The translations under genes were made by a program, and so were the position numbers. A DNA stretch of 64,000 nt, taken from Amycolatopsis vastitatis (GTDB lineage Bacteria > Actinomycetota > Actinomycetes > Mycobacteriales > Pseudonocardiaceae). Position 1 is the stretch's first letter. Each line of letters begins with the position of its first letter. The DNA is taken from positions 1 to 64,000 of the forward strand of contig NZ_NMUL01000068.1 of the NCBI RefSeq assembly GCF_002234595.1, read 5' to 3'. Of this stretch, positions 48,641 to 61,517 are shown one piece after another. A model generated the notes under the pieces. That model was not told the DNA's origin and ran no database searches. It saw only the letters and a program-made list of their open reading frames with translations.

Positions 48641-49337
48641 CGTCGTCCGCCGTCGGTGGGGTGCCGGTCGCGTGCAGGTGGCCGACTTCCTGGGCGAGGA
48701 CCATCGTGAACCCGCCGTCGCGGTCGCGTTCCCAGGCCGTCACCGAGCCGTTCGGTACCTCGGTGGCGTCCGCGGCCCGCAGCAGGTCGGGTTCCGGCAG
48801 GCCTTCGAGGAGGTAGCGCAGGGCGAAGACCGTCATCTCGTGCGCGGCCAGCAGCACCCGGCCGCCGGGCCGCTCGACGCTCAGCTCGGACAGCAGCGAC
48901 CGCACCCGCAGCACGACGTCGGCCCAGGACTCGCCGCCCGGGGGCCGGTAGTAGAACTTGCCCAGCCGCCGCTTGCGCCGCAGTTCGTCCGGCCACCGCT
49001 CGCGGACGCCGTGCGAGGTGAGCAGGTCCAGCACGCCGAGCTCGCGGTCGCGCAGCCGTTCGTCCGGGACGACCGCGACGCCGTCCGGCGCGGCCAGCCG
49101 GGCGGTGTCCCAGGCCCGGCGGTAGGTGGAGGTGACCACGACGTCCAGCGGGCGCCCCGCGAGGAACTCCCCCGCGGCCTTCGCCTGCTCCTCCCCCAGT
49201 TCGCTGAGCGGCACGTCGGCGTCACGCTCGGCGATGTCGATCACGTCCGCCCCCGCCGACTCCGCCTCTTCCCGTGCCACGTTCCCGGTGCTCTGTCCGT
49301 GCCGGAGCACGCCCACCCATTCCAAGTCGACGCTCAC
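48618..49337 (-). CDS. Histidine phosphatase (phosphoglycerate-mutase-like) family protein
   Basis: The 239-residue protein has the catalytic LRHGQSTGN (phospho-His), the second part RVLLAAHEMTV (His) and DRELGVLDLLTSHGVRERW between, the pattern of broad-specificity phosphatases. A histidine-phosphatase plus NnrD pairing recurs in Actinobacteria and may limit damaged nucleotides. Its C-terminal 23 bp overlap the NAD(P)HX dehydratase start. Confidence 0.88.
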   Translation of the reverse strand: MSVDLEWVGVLRHGQSTGNVAREEAESAGADVIDIAERDADVPLSELGEEQAKAAGEFLAGRPLDVVVTSTYRRAWDTARLAAPDGVAVVPDERLRDRELGVLDLLTSHGVRERWPDELRRKRRLGKFYYRPPGGESWADVVLRVRSLLSELSVERPGGRVLLAAHEMTVFALRYLLEGLPEPDLLRAADATEVPNGSVTAWERDRDGGFTMVLAQEVGHLHATGTPPTADDDAAEQLS

Positions 49338-49419
49338 GCCGGGCTGGATACCCCGGCGGACCCGCCGTCGAAACCCGGGATGGTTAGGCGTGCGAAAGGC
49401 TTGCGGTTAGGGTCGTTCC

Positions 49420-50646
49420 ATGTCGCGAAGTCTCGACGCCCACGACCGGCTGCAGCAGCTGGAGACGATCATCGGTGCCCCGGCCGAGCACCTCGGCCTG
49501 ACCGAGCTGCTCACCGAGACACTGCGGCGCCTGCGCGATGCCATGGAGGTCGACACCGCGACCGTGCTGCGGTACCAGGCCAACGGCCGTCAGCTCGTGG
49601 CCTACGCCGCGGCCGGCATCGAGGAGGAGGTCCACCAGGGCGTGCGGGTGCCGGTCGGCAGCGGGTTCGCCGGCAAGGTCGCGCTCGAACGGGCCCCGGT
49701 CATCATCGACCACGTCGACGAGACCACCGTCGTGAACTCCCTGCTCTGGGAACGGGGTTTGCACTCCCTGCTCGGCGTGCCCATGCTGGCCGGGAGCGAG
49801 CTCGTCGGCGTGCTGCACGTCGGTTCCGTCGCGCCGCGGCAGTTCGGGGAATCCGAAGTGGCCACCATGCAGCTGGTCGCCGATCGCCTCGCGATGGCGA
49901 TCCAGGTGGAGGCGCTGGAGGAGAACCGCACCGCGACCATGGCGCTGCAGCGCAGCCTGCTGCCGAGCAGCCTGCCCGAGGTGCACGGCCTGGCCTTCGG
50001 CGCCCGGTACGTGCCCGGCGCGGAAACCGGCCTCGGCGGCGACTGGTACGACCTGTTCTCCCTGCCGGGCGACCGGCTCGGCATCGTGATGGGCGACGTC
50101 TCCGGCCACGGCCTCGAAGCGGCCGTGATCATGGGACGGCTGCGCAGCGCCTTGCGTGCCTACGCGCTCGACTGCGAAAGCCCGGCCGAGGTGCTCGCCA
50201 AGCTCGACCGGAAGGCCAACCACTTCGAGCACGGCGCGATGGCCACGGTGGCCTACGGGATCATCGGCCCGAGCCGGGAGGCGCTGACGTTGTCCCTCGC
50301 GGGGCACCTGCCGCCGGTGCTGGCCGTGCCCGGCGAAGAAGCGGGCCGGCTGGTGGACGTGGCCCCGGACCCGCCGATCGGGCTGACCATCGGCCGGCCC
50401 GACCGGCGTACCAGCGTGGTCGGACTGCCGCCCGGCGCGGTGCTCGCCTTCTACACCGACGGCCTGGTCGAGCGGCGGGACCGTCCGGTGGACTCCGGCA
50501 TGCACCAGCTCGAGGCGGCGGTGCGCCCGGGAGAGCCGGAGCGCGTCTGCGCGCGGATCATGGCCGTGATGATCGGCAACCGGGCGGCCCAGGACGACGT
50601 CGCCCTGCTGGCCATCCAGCGCCGGACCGTCCCGACCGGGACCTGA
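49420..50646 (+). CDS. GAF-SpoIIE-type serine phosphatase
   Basis: The 408-residue protein has an N-terminal GAF sensor (HLGLTELLTETLRRLRDAME, GIEEEVHQGVRVPVGSGFAG, KVALERAPVIIDHVDETTV) and a PP2C/SpoIIE phosphatase from about residue 170, with the metal-site GGDWYDLF (D208), GDVSGHGLEAAVIM, LSLAGHLPPVL and the end FYTDGLVERRD...AQDDVALL. It dephosphorylates a phospho-STAS antagonist. It is probably leaderless (TAGGGT 6 nt before the ATG) and starts the phosphatase-STAS cluster. Confidence 0.93.
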   Translation: MSRSLDAHDRLQQLETIIGAPAEHLGLTELLTETLRRLRDAMEVDTATVLRYQANGRQLVAYAAAGIEEEVHQGVRVPVGSGFAGKVALERAPVIIDHVDETTVVNSLLWERGLHSLLGVPMLAGSELVGVLHVGSVAPRQFGESEVATMQLVADRLAMAIQVEALEENRTATMALQRSLLPSSLPEVHGLAFGARYVPGAETGLGGDWYDLFSLPGDRLGIVMGDVSGHGLEAAVIMGRLRSALRAYALDCESPAEVLAKLDRKANHFEHGAMATVAYGIIGPSREALTLSLAGHLPPVLAVPGEEAGRLVDVAPDPPIGLTIGRPDRRTSVVGLPPGAVLAFYTDGLVERRDRPVDSGMHQLEAAVRPGEPERVCARIMAVMIGNRAAQDDVALLAIQRRTVPTGT

Positions 50647-50665
50647 GCCGCGGCGGGCACGACGC

Positions 50666-51049
50666 TCAGCCCCCGGCCAGCGCCGCCTCACGGGTCGGGA
50701 ACAGTGAGAGGCTTTCCTCGAGTCCGGTCAGCTGGATCGGGCGCAGGGTCGCCCGGCCGGACGCGACGATCCGGACCGCGGTGCCGGGTCCGGCGTTGCG
50801 GTGGATCGTCAGCAGGGCGGTCAGGCCGGGCGAGGCGAGGAACTCGACGCGGCTCAGGTCGACCACGAGCACCGGCGGCTGGTCCGCCAGCGCGGCGTCG
50901 GCGGCCTGGACGACAGCGGGCGCGGTGGTCGTGTCCACGTCTCCGGCGACTTCGACGACGACCGCTCCTTCCTGCTCCGTCCGGGCGATCCTGAACTCTC
51001 CGAACGGCACAGCGGTGGCCGAGCTTTCGGTGTGGGCGTGCTCGGTCAT
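50666..51049 (-). CDS. STAS-domain anti-anti-sigma factor (minus strand)
   Basis: The 127-residue protein has the STAS fold with AGDVDTTTAPAVVQAADAAL, LVVDLSRVEFLASPGLTALL and VASGRATLRPIQLTGLEESL. The helix after the phosphorylation loop reads FLASPGLT, where RsbV-like proteins usually have a DSS or SAG; the Ser is present, so phosphorylation by an RsbW-type kinase is possible. It is divergent from the next STAS gene and lies between the two phosphatase genes, so it probably takes part in the same switch. Confidence 0.85.
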   Translation of the reverse strand: MTEHAHTESSATAVPFGEFRIARTEQEGAVVVEVAGDVDTTTAPAVVQAADAALADQPPVLVVDLSRVEFLASPGLTALLTIHRNAGPGTAVRIVASGRATLRPIQLTGLEESLSLFPTREAALAGG

Positions 51050-51216
51050 GGTGTTTCTCCTGCCCTCAGCAGCACCACCGGAACTTCCGATGGGCGTGCG
51101 TGATCACGAAGGCTGTCTGCTCAACCGCTCCCCATCATGCCCGCCCTGGCGACACGCCGCCGTGTCAGCGCCCGTTGCGCTTTTCGCCGCGCCCGCGAGC
51201 AGGCAGGATGGGCGCC

Positions 51217-51585
51217 ATGGCCGAAAGAGACGTGACCGGGGCCTCGTTCGGTGACTCGGGGTCGGTGGTCCTGGAGGACCACGACGGCGCGGCGGTCCTG
51301 CGCGTCGACGGCGCTCTCGACCTCGCGCTGGCGCCGAAGCTCCGGCAGCTGGCCGAACGCGCCGCCCGGCTGCGGCCGTCGAAGGTCGTCATCGACCTGA
51401 CCGGCGTGACTTTCCTGGCCTCGGCCGGGATGGCCGAGCTCGTGCGGGCGCACCGCGGGCCGGCCGCGCCGGCGCCGCTGCGGGTGGTGGCCGGCAGCCG
51501 GATCACCCTGCGGCCGCTGGAACTGACCCGCCTGATCGACGAGCTCGCGATCTACCCGTCGCTGTCCGAGGCGCTGGCCTCCTGA
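51217..51585 (+). CDS. STAS-domain anti-anti-sigma factor (plus strand)
   Basis: The 122-residue protein has VDGALDLALAPKLRQLAERA, VVIDLTGVTFLASAGMAELV and VVAGSRITLRPLELTRLIDEL, a typical STAS domain with the phosphorylatable Ser in ASAGM. It is the first gene of the operon leading to the large hybrid protein. ATG 51217 is chosen over ATG 51208 (MGA extension), because AGGA lies at a better distance. Its stop overlaps the next start (TGATG). Confidence 0.87.
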   Translation: MAERDVTGASFGDSGSVVLEDHDGAAVLRVDGALDLALAPKLRQLAERAARLRPSKVVIDLTGVTFLASAGMAELVRAHRGPAAPAPLRVVAGSRITLRPLELTRLIDELAIYPSLSEALAS

Positions 51586-51965
51586 TGACGTCCCCGCCGG
51601 AGTTCGACGCCGTGCGCCGGGCGTTCGACGCCGACGGCGGGGAGCACGGCGCAGTGGTCTATACCACGACGAACGGTACCGACCGGATCGTGCAGTACGC
51701 GACCGACGCGGCCACAAAGGCGACCGGAGCCGGCTTCGGCGCGTCCGGCGCAGATCTGGTGCTGGACACCGACGGGCTGGTCGAAAGCCGCACCCGCGAC
51801 CTCACGGTCGGTGTCGAATGGCTGCCGGCGGGTATCCCGCAGGTGCTGACCGCCGACGACCTCGGCACGGCCTGGGACAAGCTCGTCGAGGAACTGACCC
51901 ACGGACGGCACGACGACGACATCGCCGTCATCCACGTGCGCCACCGCGGAGAGGACGGAACATGA
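51585..51965 (+). CDS. PP2C/SpoIIE C-terminal fragment protein (126 aa)
   Basis: The N-terminal 55 residues match nothing I know. The second half reads ADLVLDTDGLVESRTRDLTV and DKLVEELTHGRHDDDIAVIH, which is the last 70 residues of a SpoIIE-type phosphatase (the TDGLVESR and DDD segments). The upstream metal-binding GGDWYD and GDVSGHG blocks are missing, so it cannot be an active phosphatase by itself. It may be a decayed gene or a domain fragment that still binds partners. It is coupled to both neighbours by overlapping codons. Confidence 0.6.
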   Translation: MTSPPEFDAVRRAFDADGGEHGAVVYTTTNGTDRIVQYATDAATKATGAGFGASGADLVLDTDGLVESRTRDLTVGVEWLPAGIPQVLTADDLGTAWDKLVEELTHGRHDDDIAVIHVRHRGEDGT

Positions 51966-52408
51966 CGGACCCCCTCCCCCCGGGCGCGCCCGCGCCCCCG
52001 GCCTCGTTCCACCGGCGCACGGCCGCGGTGGCCGACCGGCTGCCGGACCTGCGCGAAGCACTGGGCCGCTGGCTGGACACGCTCGACCTGGGCATCGAGC
52101 GGCACGAAGACGTCGTCCTCGCCGGCTACGAGGCGATGGCGAACTCGGCCGAGCACGCCTACCGCGACCGCGAACCGGGCCCGATCGACGTCCGGGCCGA
52201 AGCGCTGCCCGGGCGGCTGACGGTGACGGTCAGCGACTACGGCACCTGGCAGCCGCCGTCGGAGACGAACGGGCTGCGCGGCCGCGGCCTGCTGCTCATC
52301 GACAGCCTCGCCGACCACTGCGCCCAGGTGCACCGCGAGGACGGCACGACGGTGACGATGACCTGGCTGACCGGCGATCTTCCGGCGGCGCCTCACCCGG
52401 ACGCGTGA
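51962..52408 (+). CDS. RsbW-like ATP-binding protein
   Basis: The 148-residue protein has the HATPase_c_2 fold: LAGYEAMANSAEHAYRDREP (N-box), VTVSDYGTWQPPSETNGLRG and RGLLLIDSLADHCAQVHRED, ending TTVTMTWL. It should sequester a sigma factor or phosphorylate a STAS protein. The ATG overlaps the upstream stop (ATGA at 51962-51965). The large hybrid protein ends in a very similar domain. Confidence 0.85.
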   Translation: MTDPLPPGAPAPPASFHRRTAAVADRLPDLREALGRWLDTLDLGIERHEDVVLAGYEAMANSAEHAYRDREPGPIDVRAEALPGRLTVTVSDYGTWQPPSETNGLRGRGLLLIDSLADHCAQVHREDGTTVTMTWLTGDLPAAPHPDA

Positions 52409-52478
52409 GCCCGCTGCGCACGGCAGGACGGGTCCCGGACGGTTAGGCTCGCGCGGGGCCGCGTGAACCGGGAGTGTG

Positions 52479-56554
<4,076 letters not shown>

Positions 56555-56558
<4 letters not shown>

Positions 56559-56693
56559 CGACGGCACTCACACTGGTCGTCGGCCCGGACGAAGACGGGG
56601 ACCGGGTGCTGACCGCCACGGGCGCCGCGGCTGCTCGACCGGGTGCTGCGGGTCTCCGGGCTCACCCAGGTCACGAAGGTGCTGATCCGCTGA
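56555..56693 (+). pseudogene. STAS gene with an internal deletion and frameshift
   Basis: GTG 56555 overlaps the stop of the hybrid gene and begins VTTALTLVVGPDEDGDRVLT like an RsbV-type STAS protein. After about 22 codons the frame is lost, but in the +1 frame the sequence reads RLLDRVLRVSGLTQVTKVLI and stops at 56691-56693, a typical STAS C-terminus. About 70 codons, including the phosphorylation loop, are therefore missing and the halves are out of frame. The gene was probably the operon's own antagonist. Confidence 0.65.
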
Positions 56694-56695
56694 AC

Positions 56696-56720
56696 GGTTG
56701 GCGAACCGCCCACGGGGTAT
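56696..56720 (+). promoter_or_regulatory. Sigma-B/F-type promoter between the hybrid operon and the GAF-ANTAR gene
   Basis: GGTTG (56696-56700), 14 nt, then GGGTAT (56715-56720), the same design as at 40120. It would start a transcript about 220 nt before the GAF-ANTAR gene. Confidence 0.5.
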
Positions 56721-56944
56721 GCCTGCCGCAGCGACGGCCCGTTCGGTGGGTTGTGCGGCCGGCTGTCGTCAGGTGGCCCCGGCGCCAACCCACGACGTTC
56801 AGCAGCGAGCGCCGGGCCGGAGCCACCGCCCCTCGGGGTCGGATGTTACGGAGGACGCGCCGGACGCGAGTAAGGTTTTGATGTTGGCGTTGAAACCGCA
56901 GCCGTCCGACATCTGCAGCATCCGTCCGGGACGGAGATGACCGA

Positions 56945-57679
56945 GTGACCGGTGAGCCGATCCTGCCCGAGCACCTCGACGAGCTGACGGCCGCCATGGC
57001 GGACCTCACCGGCGCACTGGAGACCGAGCCCGCCGAGGCCGAGATCCTCGACGCCGTCTGCGCCGAAGCCGTCCGCGCGGTGCCCGGCGCCGACCTGGCC
57101 AGCATCACGGCGATCCGGGACGGCGATCCGGAGACCGCGGCGTCCACCGACGACCGCGCCGTCGAAATCGACAAGGCCCAGTACGCGGCGGCCGCCGGCC
57201 CGTGCCTGGAAGCGGCGGAGACCGGCAAGATCGTCCGCGTGCCGCTCGCGACAGCCGGGGCGGAGTGGCCCGAGTTCACCGCCCGCGCCCGGGAGCTCGG
57301 GGTCGGCAGCTACCTGGCCGCGCCGCTGCGCGTCGACGAGCACCTTTCCGGCGCCCTCAACCTCTTCGGCTACGGCGACCACGGGTTCGCCGAGACCGAC
57401 TCGCAGCTGTTGAAGCTCTACACCACGGTCGTCTCGTTCGGGTTGCGCACCACGCGGCGCTACCACCAGGCCCGGCGCCGGACGTCCGACCTCGAGGCGG
57501 CGATGCGGTCACGCGCGGTGATCGAACAGGCCAAGGGCATTTTGATGGCCGTGCACCGGATCAGCGCCGATGACGCCATGAAGCGTCTCGTCACGGAATC
57601 GCAGCACACCAACGTGAAGGTGCGGGACGTCGCGGCGAGGTTCGTCGAAGAGCTGTCCTCGGTGCCCTCGCGCGGCTAG
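56945..57679 (+). CDS. GAF and ANTAR domain protein (RNA-binding antiterminator-like)
   Basis: The 244-residue protein has a GAF sensor (residues about 25-160, AVPGADLASITAIRDGDP and GVGSYLAAPLRVDEHLSGAL) and an ANTAR domain with AMRSRAVIEQAKGILMAVHR and ISADDAMKRLVTESQHTNVK. Such actinobacterial proteins bind RNA hairpins to prevent termination in response to a signal. The GTG start at 56945 has GGAG upstream. It lies on the same strand as the hybrid operon, 250 nt downstream. Confidence 0.92.
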   Translation: MTGEPILPEHLDELTAAMADLTGALETEPAEAEILDAVCAEAVRAVPGADLASITAIRDGDPETAASTDDRAVEIDKAQYAAAAGPCLEAAETGKIVRVPLATAGAEWPEFTARARELGVGSYLAAPLRVDEHLSGALNLFGYGDHGFAETDSQLLKLYTTVVSFGLRTTRRYHQARRRTSDLEAAMRSRAVIEQAKGILMAVHRISADDAMKRLVTESQHTNVKVRDVAARFVEELSSVPSRG

Positions 57680-57698
57680 CTGTATTCGGCGGCGCGGG

Positions 57699-58109
57699 TC
57701 AGGCGGTGTGGCGGGCCGGGAACGGCCAGGTGAGCGTGATGACGGTGCCGTTGTCGGTCGACCGGAGGTCGAGCCCGTCGACCAGGGCCTGGATCAGGCG
57801 CAGGCCGCGGCCGTCGTCGGTGCGTTCCGCCAGCGAGGCCCAGCGGCCCTGGTCGGCCACGGTGACGATCAGCACGTCCTGGTCGATCCGGGCGCGGATG
57901 TCGATCAGCCCGGGACGGCCGTGGTAGGCGTGGCCGAGCACGTTGGCCATCGCTTCCCAGCAGGCCAGGACGACGTCGTCGGCCTGCCGCCCGACCTCGT
58001 CGCCCGCGCGCCGCCGCAGCCACGACACCAGGTGCCGCCGCAGGCTCGGCAACGTCCGTGGCGAAATCGTGCCGCGGTACCGCCAGCCGTCCGTTCCCAG
58101 CTCTTCCAC
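57699..58109 (-). CDS. RsbW-like ATP-binding protein (minus strand)
   Basis: The 136-residue protein reads VVLACWEAMANVLGHAYHGR (N-box), VTVADQGRWASLAERTDDGR (G1-like) and RLIQALVDGLDLRSTDNGTV, ending ITLTWPF, an anti-sigma-type ATPase. The GTG at 58107-58109 is chosen because GAGG lies 5 nt upstream; the GTG two codons earlier would overlap it. It converges with the GAF-ANTAR gene and forms, with the ATPases at 41637, 51962 and the hybrid's C-terminus, a set of four similar domains. Confidence 0.83.
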   Translation of the reverse strand: MEELGTDGWRYRGTISPRTLPSLRRHLVSWLRRRAGDEVGRQADDVVLACWEAMANVLGHAYHGRPGLIDIRARIDQDVLIVTVADQGRWASLAERTDDGRGLRLIQALVDGLDLRSTDNGTVITLTWPFPARHTA

Positions 58110-58217
58110 GTTCACCTCCCCGGGGGACTCTCAGGTTTCCTACCCACCGTGACGGATCTTCAATCAGCTGCCGTTCGGACCTGGTGCGGCCCGGGCCGGA
58201 CGTGGTCGGATGTGCGG

Positions 58218-61200
58218 ATGACTCGGTCGACGTCGTCCGTGGTGCTGTGCGCGGTGCTGGCCGCGGCCGCCCTCCTGCCCGCCCCGGCCGCCACCGCCGA
58301 CACAGCCACCACCGGCCCGGGCGCGGTCTCGCACTTCGGCCTGGCGCGCAAGGACTGCCTGGGCACCGCGCGGAACACGACCAGCAAGGCGTGGTTCACC
58401 GTGGCCGGCGGGGTGCTGTCCGACGTCTACGCGCCGGTGATCGACAACACGAACGTCGAGACACTGCAGTTCGCCGTCACCGATGGGCGCAGCTTCACCG
58501 ATCTGCAGGCCCGGGACATGACCTACACCGTGCGCACGAGCGCGGGCGGGATGGCCTGCGAGGTGACGTCGACCGCGCGCAGCGGCGCCTACCGGCTGGT
58601 CACCGAGTACCTGGCCGACCCGGCCCGGACCGGCGTGCTCATCCGCACCCGGCTTGAGCCGCTGCGGGGTTACGGGCAGGACCTCAAGGTTTACGTGCGG
58701 TTCGACGCGAGCGTCAACGGCAACGGCGGGGGTGGCCCGGCCAACGGCGGCGGCGACACCGCCACCGTCGACGCGGCGACGAGCGCGCTGGTCAGCGCCG
58801 ACGCGAACACGGTGTCCAGCGCGCCGGCCCGCGACTACGGCACGCCGCTGGCCGCGGCGCTGCGCGCCGACCGGCGGTTCCTGGCCACCGGCAGCGGGTT
58901 CGCCGGCACCGCGGCCGACGGGCTGGCCCAGCTCGACCGCGACCACCGGCTCACCGATACGACGCCGTCGGCGGTGAACGGCAACGTCGTGCAGACCGCG
59001 CAGCTGGACCTGTCTCCGCGTCAACCGGCCGTGCTGGCGCTCGGGTTCGGCACGGACGCCCGGGCCGCGGTCGCCACGGCCGGTGCGAGCCTGCGGACGC
59101 CGTTCGACCAGAGCTACCGCCGGTACGCGCGCGAATGGCGTGACTACGACAACGGGCTGACGCCCTTGCGTGGCAAGGACTCTGACGCCTACTTCCAATC
59201 CGTCAACGTGCTGAAAGCCAGTGAGGACAAGACTTTCCCCGGCGCGGTGGTCGCCTCCCTCGGCAGCCCGTGGGGGCAGGCGGTGTCCGCGGGCGACGCG
59301 CCCGGCGGCAAACCGGTCTACTTCGGTTCCTACCGCGAAATCTTCGCCCGCGACCTCTACGAAAGCTTCTCCGGGCTGCTGTCCGCCGGCGACCGCGAGA
59401 CGGCGCGGGCGAGCGTCCGCTGGCTGTTCGCGCGCCAGCAGCAGCCGGACGGCCGGTTCCCGCGCAACTCGCTGCTCAACGGCAAGAAGGCGCCCGACTC
59501 CGGCGGCGACCAGCTCGACGAGAGCGCGTACCCGATCCTGATGGCGTTGCAGGCCGGGCTCGACCGCGACCGCACGCTCTACACCGAGCACATCCGCGCG
59601 GCCGCGGACTTCGTCGTCGCGCACGGGCCGGCGTTCGGCTCGGAGCGCTGGGAGGAACAGGGCGGCTACTCCCCCTCGACGATCGCCGCCGAGATCGCCG
59701 GGCTCGTCGCCGCGGGCGTGATCGCCGACCGCAACGGCGACAGTGCACGCGCGAACGTCTACCGCGCCACGGCGGATCACTTCCAGCGCAATATCAAGGG
59801 CTGGACGGTGACGTCCACCGGGCCCTACGGCGGCCGGTACTTCCTGCGGCTGACCAAGAACGGCAACCCGGACTCCGAGTGGTTCTACAACCTCGGCAAC
59901 GGCTCGGTCGACGCCGACCAGCGCGCGGTCGTCGACGCCGGGTTCCTCGAGCTGACGCGCCTCGGCGTGCTGCCCGCGAACGACCCGGACGTCGCCGCGT
60001 CGCTCGCGGTCGTGGACCGCGTGATCAAGCGGGACACCCCGGCCGGCCCGGGCTGGTACCGCTACGGCACGTCGGCTCCGGGCAGCGAAGACGGCTACGG
60101 CGACTGCTACGAGCCGGACCCGACGAACTGCGGCCCGACCGGTGCGCCGTGGCCGTCGACGAACACCGGGTCCGGGCACCTGTGGCCGGTGCTCGCCGGC
60201 GAACGCGGCGAGCAGGCCGTGCAGACCGGGGACCGCGCCGGCGCGGCCGCCCTGCTGCGCGCGATGCGGGCCCAGACCGGCGGCACCGGGCTGATTCCCG
60301 AGCAGATCTGGGAAAACCCGGCGCTGCCCGCGTCGCCGTACGGCTCGGACCCGAAGACGGCGTCGATCGGCTTCACGCCGGGGCAGTCCGTCGGTTCGGT
60401 GGCGCCGCTGAGCTGGGCGCAGTCGCAGTCGGTGCGGCTGGCCAGGGCCCTCGACGACGGACGGCTGCCCGAGCAGCCCGCCGAAGTCCGTTCGCGGTAC
60501 GTCCACGCGCCGGCCGCCTTGGCCGTCACCCTCGACGCGCCCGCGTCGGTGTCCACCGCGACCGCCGTGGTCACCGGCACCGCGCCCGCCGGCAGCCGCG
60601 TCGACCTCGCCGTCTCGGCCACCGACGCGGGAACGACTTCGGTGCTGTCGGTCCGCGCTTCCTCGGCGGGGACGTTCAGTGCGACGGTGCCGACACCACT
60701 CGGCGCGAGCGTGGTCACGGCGGCCGCGACGGGCGCCGGGACCGGGTACGCGCAGAAGACCATCAGCTCGGACTTCGTCACCGGCACGGTGCTGCTGGAC
60801 ACCACGGACCCGGACGGCGACGACAACGGACCGGGTACCTACACCTACCCGACGGCGGGCGACTTCCACGCGGGCGCGTTCGACCTGCAGCGGTTCCAGG
60901 TGATCGATTCCGGCACCACCCTGGTGTTCCGGGCGCAGGTCCGCGATCTGTCGCCGACGTTCGGCTCGCCACTGGGCGCCCAGCTGCTGACGATCTACGG
61001 GCACGACCCGGCCGCGACGGCGACGTCGACCGCGGCACCCTTCCCGAGCCGGGCGTACACGATCGCGGCGCAGGACGCGTGGAGCCGGCGCATCGAGGTC
61101 CAGGGCTTCGCCGAACCAGCGCTCGTCGACGCTTCGGGCGCTTCGCTCGCAACGCCGTCAGTGCAGGCTTCGCAGGCGACGCGGTACATCACGGTCAGCG

Positions 61201-61484
61201 TGGCGAAGGCGGCGTTCGGGACGCCGGGCCCGGGCTGGACGTTCGCCGTGGTGCTCACCGGGCAGGACGGCAACTCCCCCGACCAGGCCCGGCCGTTCAC
61301 GCCGACGTCGGAGCAGTACACGTTCGGCCTCTGCGCGGCCGGGGGCACGGCGCCGATCTGCGCCGCGGACCCGGCGACCGCGCCGAAGGCGTTCGACGTG
61401 CTGACGCCGTCCGGCGTGGACCAGAAGGCGGAGCTGGACCCGACGCGGGGGCCGGTCGCGGTGCGCGGCGTGCCCGTGGGCTGA
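58218..61484 (+). CDS. Secreted glucodextranase-type GH15 enzyme
   Basis: The 1088-residue protein has a Sec signal (MTRSTSSVVLCAVLAAAALL, cleaved near ATA-D). Residues about 28-270 are the glucodextranase N-domain, about 280-780 the GH15 alpha/alpha barrel with acid Glu in RWEEQGGYSPST (E479/E480) and base E695 (GLIPEQIWENP), then a short Ig-like domain and a C-terminal glucodextranase C-domain from about residue 850 (DDNGPGTYTYPTAGDFH, FDLQRFQVIDSGTTLVFRAQ). It should release glucose from alpha-1,6- or 1,4-glucans outside the cell. Confidence 0.88.
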   Translation: MTRSTSSVVLCAVLAAAALLPAPAATADTATTGPGAVSHFGLARKDCLGTARNTTSKAWFTVAGGVLSDVYAPVIDNTNVETLQFAVTDGRSFTDLQARDMTYTVRTSAGGMACEVTSTARSGAYRLVTEYLADPARTGVLIRTRLEPLRGYGQDLKVYVRFDASVNGNGGGGPANGGGDTATVDAATSALVSADANTVSSAPARDYGTPLAAALRADRRFLATGSGFAGTAADGLAQLDRDHRLTDTTPSAVNGNVVQTAQLDLSPRQPAVLALGFGTDARAAVATAGASLRTPFDQSYRRYAREWRDYDNGLTPLRGKDSDAYFQSVNVLKASEDKTFPGAVVASLGSPWGQAVSAGDAPGGKPVYFGSYREIFARDLYESFSGLLSAGDRETARASVRWLFARQQQPDGRFPRNSLLNGKKAPDSGGDQLDESAYPILMALQAGLDRDRTLYTEHIRAAADFVVAHGPAFGSERWEEQGGYSPSTIAAEIAGLVAAGVIADRNGDSARANVYRATADHFQRNIKGWTVTSTGPYGGRYFLRLTKNGNPDSEWFYNLGNGSVDADQRAVVDAGFLELTRLGVLPANDPDVAASLAVVDRVIKRDTPAGPGWYRYGTSAPGSEDGYGDCYEPDPTNCGPTGAPWPSTNTGSGHLWPVLAGERGEQAVQTGDRAGAAALLRAMRAQTGGTGLIPEQIWENPALPASPYGSDPKTASIGFTPGQSVGSVAPLSWAQSQSVRLARALDDGRLPEQPAEVRSRYVHAPAALAVTLDAPASVSTATAVVTGTAPAGSRVDLAVSATDAGTTSVLSVRASSAGTFSATVPTPLGASVVTAAATGAGTGYAQKTISSDFVTGTVLLDTTDPDGDDNGPGTYTYPTAGDFHAGAFDLQRFQVIDSGTTLVFRAQVRDLSPTFGSPLGAQLLTIYGHDPAATATSTAAPFPSRAYTIAAQDAWSRRIEVQGFAEPALVDASGASLATPSVQASQATRYITVSVAKAAFGTPGPGWTFAVVLTGQDGNSPDQARPFTPTSEQYTFGLCAAGGTAPICAADPATAPKAFDVLTPSGVDQKAELDPTRGPVAVRGVPVG

Positions 61485-61517
61485 TCTGACACGGGGTTGA
61501 CCTGGCATGGTGGAGCC

